From Prolixibacteraceae bacterium (lineage in GTDB: Bacteria; Bacteroidota; Bacteroidia; Bacteroidales; Prolixibacteraceae): a stretch of DNA of 15,488 bases. Below are positions 1 to 6,802 of the stretch, piece after piece (the stretch's first letter is position 1; every line of letters starts with the position of its first letter). Location: assembly GCA_016788685.1 (NCBI GenBank), contig JAEUSS010000224.1:1-15488 (forward strand). The letters run 5' to 3'. The notes below the pieces were generated by a model that did no database searches, was not told where the DNA came from, and worked only from the letters and a program-made list of their open reading frames with translations. The translations under genes and the position numbers were made by a program.

Positions 1-2969
1 AGCATCAGCCCGGCATTGGAGGCATACAGAGCACCATCGTGCCGAATATTTCCAATGGGTCCGTGAATCCTTACTTTCCCGCTGGCATCGCCATGGAAGT
101 TGGCAAAACTGCTACCCATCAGTGGCTGCAGAATCAGTATCGAAAAACGATCAAAATTTGTATTCAAAGACAAACTGTCTTTACCCGGATTATAAATACC
201 TGATGCCCGAAGCGAAGTTCGCTCTTCCGACTTCACAAGCAACTCAGCATTAATTTCCTGAGTTTCCCTGTCCCAGTGACTTTGGACGGTTGCATCGCCA
301 ATGGATTGTCCCAGCAAACTCAACCCGTTAATTTTCAGGTCAGACAAAAACAATGCACTCTGATAAATATCGAATACTGAAAGAGTACCGTCAAGCTCGC
401 CCATCAGATCAAGGTTTCCCGCAATCAGGCGATTGAGCGAGCTCAGGTCAATCTGATTAAAAATAAAATTCAGCTTGTTCGATTGATCCTTATCAATCGA
501 TCCGTCAACGGTTATGGACTGCCCTTTATTCGAAAGCCGCAGCTTATTTACCTTGATCAACGTCGAGTCAATCGTAACCAATGCCGAATTGATCTGCCAG
601 AGGCTGTCGGCCAGAAACAAACGGGTTGGCTTAACCGAAACTTCGATATGCGGACTGTTCTTTTGCCTGAAAAACTTAGTACTCGTATTGATCGAACCAC
701 TGTACGAAACGGCTCCGTAGTTGTTCCAGGCCAGCTTCGAGTCGAGTACATCTCCGGAAGCTTCGGATATAAATGAGAAATTGTAAACCTTAAACTGCCC
801 ACCCAGCGCAATTTCATCAATTTTATTCCGCACGTTCAGCTTCGAATCACCATCGACATTAACAGTAAAATCGTGAAAAACGGCTCCCTGATACTGAATT
901 TCAGGAAACGAAGCCTTCATCGTAATTTTATTTTTCGCTGAATTAATATTCCCTTCGATCTGTGCCGGATTCATTTTCAATTCGGGAATCAGTACCTGAG
1001 TAAAACGATTCAGATCTTTCAGGGCAAGCCTGAAATCAAAATTATTCTGAGTCCGTTGTTCATTGTAAACCAAACCAGATGAGGGCAGGTAATAAGAAAT
1101 TATTTGCTGCACCGAGTTGTGCAGGTTATGCAACTGATACTGCCCCCGGATATCAGCATCCAAAAAATCAGAGCGCAACTGCAGCACAGACTCGTTTTCA
1201 TAAAATGTTTTCAAATCGAAATTATTGAACGACAACAAGCCGTTTTCATTTCGGTAAGTACCCTCCCTGAAATGAATGCCTCCGGCAAGGTTATCAATGT
1301 TGCTTCCGGTAAAATTGGCATCAAGGGCAAACGAAATTTCTGATTCCTTAAATTTATCGACCAGTTTCAACGCCTTCAGGTCAGCCTTTTCAACCAGCAT
1401 ATTAAAATTGAATACCGGAACAGGTACATTCAGATCGAACTCACCATCGAAACGGAACTTCAGGTTAGGATCATCGGCCACCAGACTTCCGTCAAATCGT
1501 TTATTCAAAACATCGCCATTCAACTGGATATTTTTGTAGCGGTAGCTGCTCACATCAATACTGTCGATTTTCCCTGAAACTGCCGCCATAAAATTATGAG
1601 TATTTTGATTGAGGGTTCCTTTTACATCGCCATTAAACGTCACCCGATCGAGAAGTTCAGACTGCGCCAGCTGACCCAGCTTAAAATTAACTGTCTTCAG
1701 CCGCCCGTTGATTTTCAGTTTTTCTCCTTCAGACGGAACAAACGACAAGTCGGTAGTTAAAACGCCCCACTTTGAACGAAAAGTTCCGTAAGCCACAAAA
1801 TCGCTCAGGAATCCGGTAAAGTTTCCGTTATACTCAATAACCCCGGCCTTAAGCAACAACGATGGTATCTTGATCTGTTCCAGCGGAAAACTATCCGGAA
1901 GTTTCACTTTTCCCAAGTCATTCAGGTCGGCGAACGATTGCTTCAGATCGATGTGCATATACATATTCTCCAGATCGGGCAGTCCGCTCAGGTAGGCATC
2001 AAATGTCAGCCGGGTATTCTGTCCCAGGCTCATTTCAATGTTCTTTCCCTTTAAATCAGTCAAAGTTCCGGTAATCTGCCCCGAAACCTCTACCCTTTCC
2101 TCCATACCTTTCAATGAAGGGGCAAGCAAACCGATATCCTTCATGCTAATCACCGATTTTTGCAAATCCAGATTGAACCGCAGTTTTTTCAGATCATGTT
2201 CCTTTCCGATCCTGCTTTTGTCAATCAGTATATTTAAATCGGTAATTTCGGAATCGGAAGTATGCAACCTCAGGTTGTTCAGCCTCACCGAATCGGGCAT
2301 CATCACCACTTTTGCCGAAAAATCATCGAGTGTAAAATCTTTCCGGTTATTCATCCGGAAACTGGTAATCAGAAAACTCAGTTGTTCATCCTGAAAATCA
2401 AAGTCCGACACACCCAGCGAGATATCATCGAGGTGAACGGTATGATCGCCCACGCTGTCCCGATAGGTGTACTGCACTTTGGCATCGTTAAACCCGAAAC
2501 GGTTCACAATGAAATCGAAGCCCAGCGTATCGGTCTTCAGCGTATCGCTTCTGAACTGATCGAGTAAAAACTGGTAATTAGCCGTTCCGGCCGAATCGGC
2601 GGAAATATAAAGTGAAGTCTGGTCGAGTTTAAGTTCATTGAACCCGACATAACGTTTCTTGACGGAGAACGAATCAATACTGGCTACCAACTCCTGAACA
2701 TACAAGAGCGAGTCCTGCTTCTGGTCTTCAACCAGCACGCCCTCGAGCACCAGCTTATTGAAAAAAGCAACAGAAACTCCTTTTACAGATATGGTTGTTC
2801 CATACTGCTTCGAAAGCCTTTCTGCCAGTTTCTGAGTCAGATAAGTTTGCACCATCGGACTCTGAAGAATCAGGTAGAAAGAAAAAAGAAGGGCAACCAC
2901 AGTGCCCAGAATCGGTAATCCTATTTTAAATGTTTTTTTGATAATTTTGTCGCTCCAATTTTGATACAA
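1..2969 (-). CDS. tamB: TamB/AsmA-like translocation and assembly module protein (partial, C-terminus outside the window)
   Basis: One uninterrupted minus-strand frame of about 989 codons runs from near 2969 off the left edge. It begins with a short basic stretch (IIKKTFK) and one hydrophobic segment (IGLPILGTVVALLFSFYLIL), a typical uncleaved N-terminal anchor. A long stretch without cysteine-rich or catalytic motifs follows. It alternates polar and hydrophobic residues (for example SVKGVSVAFFNKLVLEGV and LDDISLGVSDFDF), as in the lipid-carrying beta-groove proteins TamB, AsmA and YhdP. In that family such proteins span the periplasm and work with an Omp85 partner in outer-membrane assembly or lipid transport. 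The diagnostic C-terminal DUF490/TamB domain lies beyond the edge, so the name rests on the N-terminal architecture and on the divergent tsaD neighbour, an arrangement I recall as common in Bacteroidota. There is no ATG between the upstream in-frame stop and the hydrophobic segment. TTG at 2969-2967 is taken as start, with ATT at 2945-2943 (giving MIKKTFK) as an alternative. Confidence 0.8.
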   Translation of the reverse strand, partial: MYQNWSDKIIKKTFKIGLPILGTVVALLFSFYLILQSPMVQTYLTQKLAERLSKQYGTTISVKGVSVAFFNKLVLEGVLVEDQKQDSLLYVQELVASIDSFSVKKRYVGFNELKLDQTSLYISADSAGTANYQFLLDQFRSDTLKTDTLGFDFIVNRFGFNDAKVQYTYRDSVGDHTVHLDDISLGVSDFDFQDEQLSFLITSFRMNNRKDFTLDDFSAKVVMMPDSVRLNNLRLHTSDSEITDLNILIDKSRIGKEHDLKKLRFNLDLQKSVISMKDIGLLAPSLKGMEERVEVSGQITGTLTDLKGKNIEMSLGQNTRLTFDAYLSGLPDLENMYMHIDLKQSFADLNDLGKVKLPDSFPLEQIKIPSLLLKAGVIEYNGNFTGFLSDFVAYGTFRSKWGVLTTDLSFVPSEGEKLKINGRLKTVNFKLGQLAQSELLDRVTFNGDVKGTLNQNTHNFMAAVSGKIDSIDVSSYRYKNIQLNGDVLNKRFDGSLVADDPNLKFRFDGEFDLNVPVPVFNFNMLVEKADLKALKLVDKFKESEISFALDANFTGSNIDNLAGGIHFREGTYRNENGLLSFNNFDLKTFYENESVLQLRSDFLDADIRGQYQLHNLHNSVQQIISYYLPSSGLVYNEQRTQNNFDFRLALKDLNRFTQVLIPELKMNPAQIEGNINSAKNKITMKASFPEIQYQGAVFHDFTVNVDGDSKLNVRNKIDEIALGGQFKVYNFSFISEASGDVLDSKLAWNNYGAVSYSGSINTSTKFFRQKNSPHIEVSVKPTRLFLADSLWQINSALVTIDSTLIKVNKLRLSNKGQSITVDGSIDKDQSNKLNFIFNQIDLSSLNRLIAGNLDLMGELDGTLSVFDIYQSALFLSDLKINGLSLLGQSIGDATVQSHWDRETQEINAELLVKSEERTSLRASGIYNPGKDSLSLNTNFDRFSILILQPLMGSSFANFHGDASGKVRIHGPIGNIRHDGALYASNAGLM
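2942..2949 (+). promoter_or_regulatory. Putative -7 box for tsaD
   Basis: TAATTTTG matches the Bacteroidota -7 consensus TAnnTTTG exactly. It predicts a start near 2955 and a leader of about 90 nt before the tsaD ATG at 3045. No good -33 TTTG is seen upstream. The box lies inside the first codons of the divergent TamB-like gene, so the two 5' ends overlap. Confidence 0.4.
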
Positions 2970-2996
2970 AATAATACAAATACACGGATAAAACCC

Positions 2997-3034
2997 AGCC
3001 TGTTTAATGAATTTAACGAACAAACAGGCTTTTT
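2997..3034 (+). promoter_or_regulatory. Terminator-like hairpin in the tsaD leader
   Basis: AGCCTGTTT at 2997-3005 and AAACAGGCT at 3022-3030 form a perfect 9-bp stem around a 16-nt loop, followed at once by TTTTATT. This is intrinsic-terminator geometry, yet it lies between the putative tsaD promoter and the tsaD ATG 15 bases later. No rightward gene upstream needs termination, so attenuation or 5'-end stabilisation is the likelier role. The function is inferred. Confidence 0.5.
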
Positions 3035-3044
3035 ATTGACATTC

Positions 3045-4082
3045 ATGAATAAAGAAAAAGACATCCTGATTTTGGGCATCGAATCGTCCTGCGATGACAC
3101 TTCGGCTTCGGTTATTAAAAACGGTTTTTTGCTGTCAAATATTATTGCCGGACAAAAAGTGCACGAAGCGTACGGCGGTGTTGTTCCTGAACTGGCCAGC
3201 CGCGCTCACCAGCAAAACATCGTTCCGGTGGTCGATCAGGCAATAAAACAGGCAGGAATTAAAAATGAAGACATTACCGCCATTGCGTTTACCCGCGGAC
3301 CGGGTTTACTGGGCTCGCTGCTTGTCGGAACTTCGTTTGCCAAAGGTTTTTCGCTGGCAACAGGCGCTCCGATGATCGAAATCAATCACCTTCAGGCGCA
3401 TGTTCTGGCTCATTTTATTCAGGAATTTGATACGCCTTACGATCCGCCCAAATTCCCGTTTCTTTGCTTACTTGTTTCAGGCGGAAACTCGCAGATTATT
3501 CTGGTGAAAGATTACCTGGACATGGAAGTGATCGGCCAAACTATTGACGATGCGGCCGGTGAAGCCTTCGATAAATGTGCCAAAGTGATGGGCCTTCCCT
3601 ACCCCGGCGGACCCTTTGTGGATAAGCTCGCCAAAGAGGGGAACCCGGATGCCTTTAAATTCGCGAAACCACGGATCGCCAATTTTGATTACAGCTTCAG
3701 CGGACTAAAAACAAGCTTTCTTTATTTTCTGCGCGACCAGCTGAAAGAAAACGAAAACTTCATTGAAGAACGGAAAGCCGACTTGTGTGCTTCGCTGCAA
3801 AAAACGATTATCGATATTTTGCTGGACAAGCTGGTGAAGGCAGCCAAAGAAACCGGGATCAAAGAAATTACGGTTGCCGGTGGTGTTTCGGCCAACTCGG
3901 GACTACGTAACGCCCTGATTGAGATGGCCGCCAAACGCCATTGGAAAATGCACATCCCGAAATTTGCTTTTACCACCGACAATGCCGCAATGATCGCCAT
4001 GACCGGTTACTTCAAGTACCAGAAAGGCGAATTTATTGGCATGGACGCCGTGCCGTTTGCCCGCATGGACATTCGGGTTTAA
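3045..4082 (+). CDS. tsaD: tRNA N6-adenosine threonylcarbamoyltransferase TsaD
   Basis: This 345-residue protein has the normal family length when read from the ATG at 3045. An in-frame TTG at 2961 would add 28 poorly conserved-looking residues and is rejected. TsaD transfers the threonylcarbamoyl group from TC-AMP to A37 of ANN-decoding tRNAs, acting in the cytoplasm with TsaB and TsaE, and the modification is nearly universal. The sequence shows the family's ASKHA-fold signatures: GIESSCDDT near residues 11-19, GGVVPELASRAH near 44-55, the metal-binding pair H115 and H119 in NHLQAH, VSGGNSQI, the segment with DDAAGEAFDK, YPGGP, YSFSGLKT, VAGGVSANSGLR, and the C-terminal DNAAMIA. No key residue is missing. 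The LysR gene starts 30 bp downstream with no terminator between, so read-through is possible. Confidence 0.97.
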   Translation: MNKEKDILILGIESSCDDTSASVIKNGFLLSNIIAGQKVHEAYGGVVPELASRAHQQNIVPVVDQAIKQAGIKNEDITAIAFTRGPGLLGSLLVGTSFAKGFSLATGAPMIEINHLQAHVLAHFIQEFDTPYDPPKFPFLCLLVSGGNSQIILVKDYLDMEVIGQTIDDAAGEAFDKCAKVMGLPYPGGPFVDKLAKEGNPDAFKFAKPRIANFDYSFSGLKTSFLYFLRDQLKENENFIEERKADLCASLQKTIIDILLDKLVKAAKETGIKEITVAGGVSANSGLRNALIEMAAKRHWKMHIPKFAFTTDNAAMIAMTGYFKYQKGEFIGMDAVPFARMDIRV

Positions 4083-4090
4083 TAATTTTA
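4056..4090 (+). promoter_or_regulatory. Weak candidate promoter for the LysR gene
   Basis: TTTG at 4056-4059 is followed after 23 bp by TAATTTTA at 4083-4090, one base off the -7 consensus. It would start transcription near 4096, about 17 nt before the LysR ATG. The -33 part lies in the end of tsaD. The spacing is at the upper limit, so this is only a candidate. Confidence 0.3.
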
Positions 4091-4112
4091 CACCACATAA
4101 CAATTCGCTTCG

Positions 4113-5006
4113 ATGCTTGACTTCAGACTAATGGTATTTCAAAGTGTTGCCCGGAATTTAAGCTTCACCAAAGCGGCAAACGAGCTTTTCATCACGCAGC
4201 CTGCCGTCAGCAAACACATCAAAGAGCTTGAATCTGAATTTAGCGTCAAACTTTTCGACCGGATCGGGAGCAAAATACATCTGACCAAAGCCGGCGAGAC
4301 CTTATTGTCCTATGCCGATTCCATTTTATCGCTGCATCAGGAGGTAAAGTTTAAGTTGAGTCAGCTTCACGGAGGCGTGGAAGGAAACCTGCGAATCGGC
4401 GCAAGCACTACTATTGCGCAATACGTGATCCCGCCGGTGCTGGCTAAATTTCACGAGCGTTATCCTGAAATCAGACTCTCTCTCCTGAACGGAAACACCG
4501 AATACATTGAAAAGCAACTTCTGAACAATGACATTGACCTTGGAATTGTAGAAGGAAAACCAACCAATACTGACATTCAATATACTCCTTTTCTTAAAGA
4601 CGAACTGATTGTATTTACCTCTTCAGAGAACCGAACGGTTCCCAATCCGGTTTCGAAACAAGAATTTATAAAACTACCGTTGGTTCTGCGCGAAAGAGGC
4701 TCCGGGACTCTGGAAATCATCGAGAAAAAGTTGAAACACCTCCAGACTAGTCCCGGACAGCTAAACGTATTGCTTTTTCTTGGAAGTACAGAAGCGATAA
4801 AATCGTATGTTAAAACCGGCAGTGGTGTGGGTATTGTTTCCAGATCTGCCATTGCGCAGGAGTTAGCCGATAATATCTTCATGCAACTGGTTACTCCTGA
4901 ACTGAAGTTTGACCGTCAGTTTTATTTTATATCGTCAAAAGGCCCTGAACCTTCGGGACTTTCAAAAATGTTCCTGAATTTCGTCAGGAAACAGTATAAC
5001 CATTAG
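4113..5006 (+). CDS. LysR-family transcriptional regulator
   Basis: This 297-residue protein has the standard LysR-type layout. An N-terminal winged helix-turn-helix covers about residues 1-60, with LSFTKAANELFITQPAVSKH at 16-35, the usual FDR at 52-54 and LTKAGE at 61-66. A linker helix follows, then a two-lobed periplasmic-binding-like effector domain from about residue 90 (NLRIGASTTIAQYVIPPVL) to the end. Proteins of this family act as tetramers that bind T-N11-A sites and respond to a small ligand. The gene lies directly upstream of a YeiH-type transporter in the same direction. The spacer carries two T-N11-A dyads next to the transporter promoter, so that gene is the probable target. In enterobacteria the LysR protein YeiE sits by yeiH and responds to sulfite; a similar ligand here is only a guess. 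Adjacent transporter and regulator are consistent with efflux control. Confidence 0.93.
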   Translation: MLDFRLMVFQSVARNLSFTKAANELFITQPAVSKHIKELESEFSVKLFDRIGSKIHLTKAGETLLSYADSILSLHQEVKFKLSQLHGGVEGNLRIGASTTIAQYVIPPVLAKFHERYPEIRLSLLNGNTEYIEKQLLNNDIDLGIVEGKPTNTDIQYTPFLKDELIVFTSSENRTVPNPVSKQEFIKLPLVLRERGSGTLEIIEKKLKHLQTSPGQLNVLLFLGSTEAIKSYVKTGSGVGIVSRSAIAQELADNIFMQLVTPELKFDRQFYFISSKGPEPSGLSKMFLNFVRKQYNH

Positions 5007-5010
5007 TTAT
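4996..5010. promoter_or_regulatory. LysR box 1 (candidate recognition site)
   Basis: ATAAC-N5-GTTAT is a perfect 15-bp inverted repeat containing T4997-N11-A5009, the classic LysR-type motif. It overlaps the LysR stop codon (TAG 5004-5006). Its centre lies about 64 bp before the predicted yeiH transcription start, where high-affinity recognition sites of this family usually sit. Confidence 0.55.
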
Positions 5011-5015
5011 CGGGT

Positions 5016-5030
5016 ATCATTTTTTATGAT
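5016..5030. promoter_or_regulatory. LysR box 2 (candidate activation site)
   Basis: ATCAT-N5-ATGAT is a second perfect 15-bp inverted repeat with T5017-N11-A5029. It is centred 20 bp from box 1, so roughly on the same face of the helix. Its last base is also the first base of the -33 TTTG of the yeiH promoter, the usual place for the activation half of a LysR operator. Confidence 0.55.
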
Positions 5031-5061
5031 TTGACTGCTGATGCTGTTCCTGCTACGTTTG
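5030..5061 (+). promoter_or_regulatory. Consensus Bacteroidota promoter for the YeiH-family gene
   Basis: TTTG at 5030-5033, a 20-bp spacer and TACGTTTG at 5054-5061 match the Bacteroidota -33/-7 pattern exactly. The predicted start near 5067 leaves a leader of about 18 nt before the ATG at 5085. It also rules out the upstream TTG at 5031 as a translation start. Confidence 0.65.
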
Positions 5062-5084
5062 CAGCGATCAAAATCAAAAAAAAA

Positions 5085-6005
5085 ATGAACACTTCAAAAA
5101 TTATTTACCTTTCAGCTATATTGGTTTGCGCCCTGCCATTTATCAACACCTCGTTGGCCTTATTACTCGGCATCCTTCTGGCACAAACGATGACACATCC
5201 TTTTCCGGAAACCAGTAAAAAAATCACCCACAACCTGCTGCAGATTTCAGTAGTTGGTTTGGGATTTGGCATGAATGCCCTTCAGGCTCTTGAAGTTGGC
5301 AAGCGAGGTTTGTGGGTTACCGTTCTTTCTATTGTAAGTACACTTTCTATAGGTTTATTCCTGGGGAAACGGCTGAAGGTCGAGAAAAACACCTCGTACC
5401 TGATTTCAACCGGAACTGCCATCTGCGGCGGAAGCGCCATAGCGGCCATTGCGCCCATCGTAAAGCCGAATGAAAAACAGATTTCCACTGCTCTTGGAAC
5501 TGTGTTTGCACTCAACGCTGTCGCCCTTTTTCTGTTTCCGTGGATCGGGCATCATTTTAACCTGACGCAACAACAATTCGGAGTTTGGGCCGCAATTGCC
5601 ATACACGACACCAGCTCGGTTGTTGGTGCAGCCGCAGAGTACGGTGCCGAAGCGCTGCAAACAGCAACAACCATAAAACTGGAACGGGCGCTCTGGATCA
5701 TTCCGGTGGCAATCATTTCAACATTTCTGTTTAAAAGCGAGTCTAAAAGAATTAAAATACCCTACTTCATTCTGCTGTTTGTTCTGGCGATGATACTCAA
5801 CACGTTCATTCCCGGAATTCAAAGCATATCGGATGATATTGTGGAAATCTCAAAAGTTGGCCTGAAAATCACACTCTTCCTAATCGGATCAAGCCTGACC
5901 AGAGAACTCATCAAGTCGGTTGGGCACAAGCCACTTATTCAGGGAATATTACTCTGGCTTTTCATTTCTGTGCTATCACTTTGCTTTATTCTGGCTGTAG
6001 TGTAA
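5085..6005 (+). CDS. YeiH/UPF0324-family putative sulfate exporter
   Basis: This 306-residue polytopic inner-membrane protein belongs to the YeiH/UPF0324 family (Pfam Cons_hypoth698), often named putative sulfate exporter. The ATG at 5085 is chosen over an in-frame TTG at 5031 because the promoter -7 box lies between them. Visible family signatures are GFGMNALQALEVG near the second helix, GTAICGGSAIAAIAPI, AAIAIHDTSSVVGAAAEYG and the following TIKLERALWIIPVA. About ten hydrophobic segments can be traced from the N-terminal LSAILVCALPFI to the last helix, LLWLFISVLSLCFILAVV. Related proteins have been tied to sulfate or sulfite release during organosulfonate breakdown, but no sulfonate-degrading gene is visible here, so the substrate is unproven. 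The upstream LysR gene and its two boxes point to ligand-controlled expression. Confidence 0.9.
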   Translation: MNTSKIIYLSAILVCALPFINTSLALLLGILLAQTMTHPFPETSKKITHNLLQISVVGLGFGMNALQALEVGKRGLWVTVLSIVSTLSIGLFLGKRLKVEKNTSYLISTGTAICGGSAIAAIAPIVKPNEKQISTALGTVFALNAVALFLFPWIGHHFNLTQQQFGVWAAIAIHDTSSVVGAAAEYGAEALQTATTIKLERALWIIPVAIISTFLFKSESKRIKIPYFILLFVLAMILNTFIPGIQSISDDIVEISKVGLKITLFLIGSSLTRELIKSVGHKPLIQGILLWLFISVLSLCFILAVV

Positions 6006-6070
6006 TATTTTGTCCGGAAAAGATGAAGCCAAACAATGAATGCACCCGGCCGAAAAAACAACACTCGGGA

Positions 6071-6568
6071 TTACAGTTTCTTCAGCATCCAGAGGCCGCA
6101 GCCAAAATGTCTGGAGTTGCCCATCGGAGCTTTTAAATATTCGAACCCGAATTTGGCATAGATTTTCAAGGCCAAATGCAACTCGTCCAAAGTCTCCAGA
6201 TAAACCTGCTGAAAACCTTTTTCCCGGGCAGTTTCCAAACATTTTTCAATCAAAGTCCGCCCCAGTCCAATCCCCCGGGCTTCCGGAAGCAAATACATTT
6301 TCACCAGTTCGCAGGTTCCCGCCGGCAGCCCTTCGGTCGGAAAAATACCGCCTCCGCCAAGCATCTTTCCATCGGCTTCAGCCACAAAATATGCGGCCTT
6401 TGGTTCCTGAAACAATTCGAAAAGCGAGTCGGTCGTCGGATCATAAAAAACTGTCCCGGGAACATCAGCACCGAATTCGGCCAGGGTATTCCTAATAATT
6501 GCAGCCAATGCGGGATTGTCGGCAGGACAAATGCTACGGATATTTATTTCTGAAACAGAAAGTTCCAT
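6071..6568 (-). CDS. GNAT-family N-acetyltransferase
   Basis: This 165-residue cytoplasmic protein has the typical size of a single-domain GNAT enzyme. It shows beta-4 residues ELVKMYLLPEARG and the acetyl-CoA pyrophosphate loop R98-G-I-G-L-G103 (R/QxxGxG/A), followed by RTLIEKCLETAREKGFQQVYLET. The C-terminal YAKFGFEYL is the usual motif B position, where the tyrosine near the acyl donor sits. The N-terminal half (IRSICPADNPALAAIIRNT) is the variable acceptor-binding part, so the substrate cannot be predicted. The gene is convergent with the YeiH-family gene (65-bp gap, no clear terminator seen) and has its own -7 box. Its many polar codons and intact frame suggest a functional gene. Confidence 0.92.
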   Translation of the reverse strand: MELSVSEINIRSICPADNPALAAIIRNTLAEFGADVPGTVFYDPTTDSLFELFQEPKAAYFVAEADGKMLGGGGIFPTEGLPAGTCELVKMYLLPEARGIGLGRTLIEKCLETAREKGFQQVYLETLDELHLALKIYAKFGFEYLKAPMGNSRHFGCGLWMLKKL

Positions 6569-6602
6569 GATTACAGAATGTTTTCCTGATTAAACAAAAC
6601 CT

Positions 6603-6610
6603 CAAAGTTA
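6603..6610 (-). promoter_or_regulatory. Putative -7 box for the GNAT gene
   Basis: Read on the minus strand, 6610-6603 is TAACTTTG, an exact TAnnTTTG box. It predicts a start near 6597 and a 29-nt leader before the ATG at 6568. No good -33 TTTG is present at the right spacing, only a weak TTCTG about 21 bp upstream. Confidence 0.4.
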
Positions 6611-6740
6611 TTACTTTATTCTTATCGCGTTCAGAACAAGATACAATCAGTTCATCCCGATCGTTTCAAACTCTCCCGAATTTGGTTCGCCATGCCGGCA
6701 TCTGCTAATTCGATCAAATCCAGCCTTCTGGCAATAAGAC

Positions 6741-6790
6741 AAATAAAAAGGTCAGAATTTCACCCGATGTGAAGCCCTGACCTCTTATTT
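6741..6790 (-). terminator. Intrinsic terminator of the S9 peptidase gene
   Basis: AGGTCAG (6749-6755) pairs with CTGACCT (6777-6783), with an inner TTCAC/GTGAA stem (6759-6763 with 6769-6773) and a CCGAT loop. On the minus strand the stem is followed by TTTTTATTT, 13 bp after the peptidase stop codon. The plus-strand tail (CTTATTT) is weaker, so it serves mainly the leftward gene. Confidence 0.85.
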
Positions 6791-6802
6791 CAAACTACAT
6801 TT

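Noticed and set aside
483..2567. Several plus-strand open frames of 65-118 codons opposite the TamB-like gene
   Set aside because: They lie wholly antisense to one continuous 989-codon frame, show no protein-like composition or motif, and start and stop at random.
2961..3044. Longer tsaD reading from the TTG at 2961, adding 28 residues
   Set aside because: The extension contains the leader hairpin and T-run and does not resemble the family N-terminus. The ATG at 3045 gives the normal length and starts just before the conserved GIESSCDDT.
5031..5084. Longer YeiH-family reading from the TTG at 5031
   Set aside because: The consensus -7 box at 5054-5061 lies inside this stretch. The ATG at 5085 follows the predicted transcription start and begins a normal membrane-protein N-terminus.
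6006..6070. Terminator between the YeiH-family and GNAT genes
   Set aside because: CCGG-containing pieces near 6013-6017 and 6049-6053 do not form a stem of useful length, and there is no T-run after them.
6040..6553. Plus-strand frames opposite the GNAT gene (151 and 125 codons)
   Set aside because: The minus-strand frame contains a complete GNAT domain with the RGIGLG loop. The plus-strand translations are rich in Pro, Arg and Gln without any motif, as expected of shadows.
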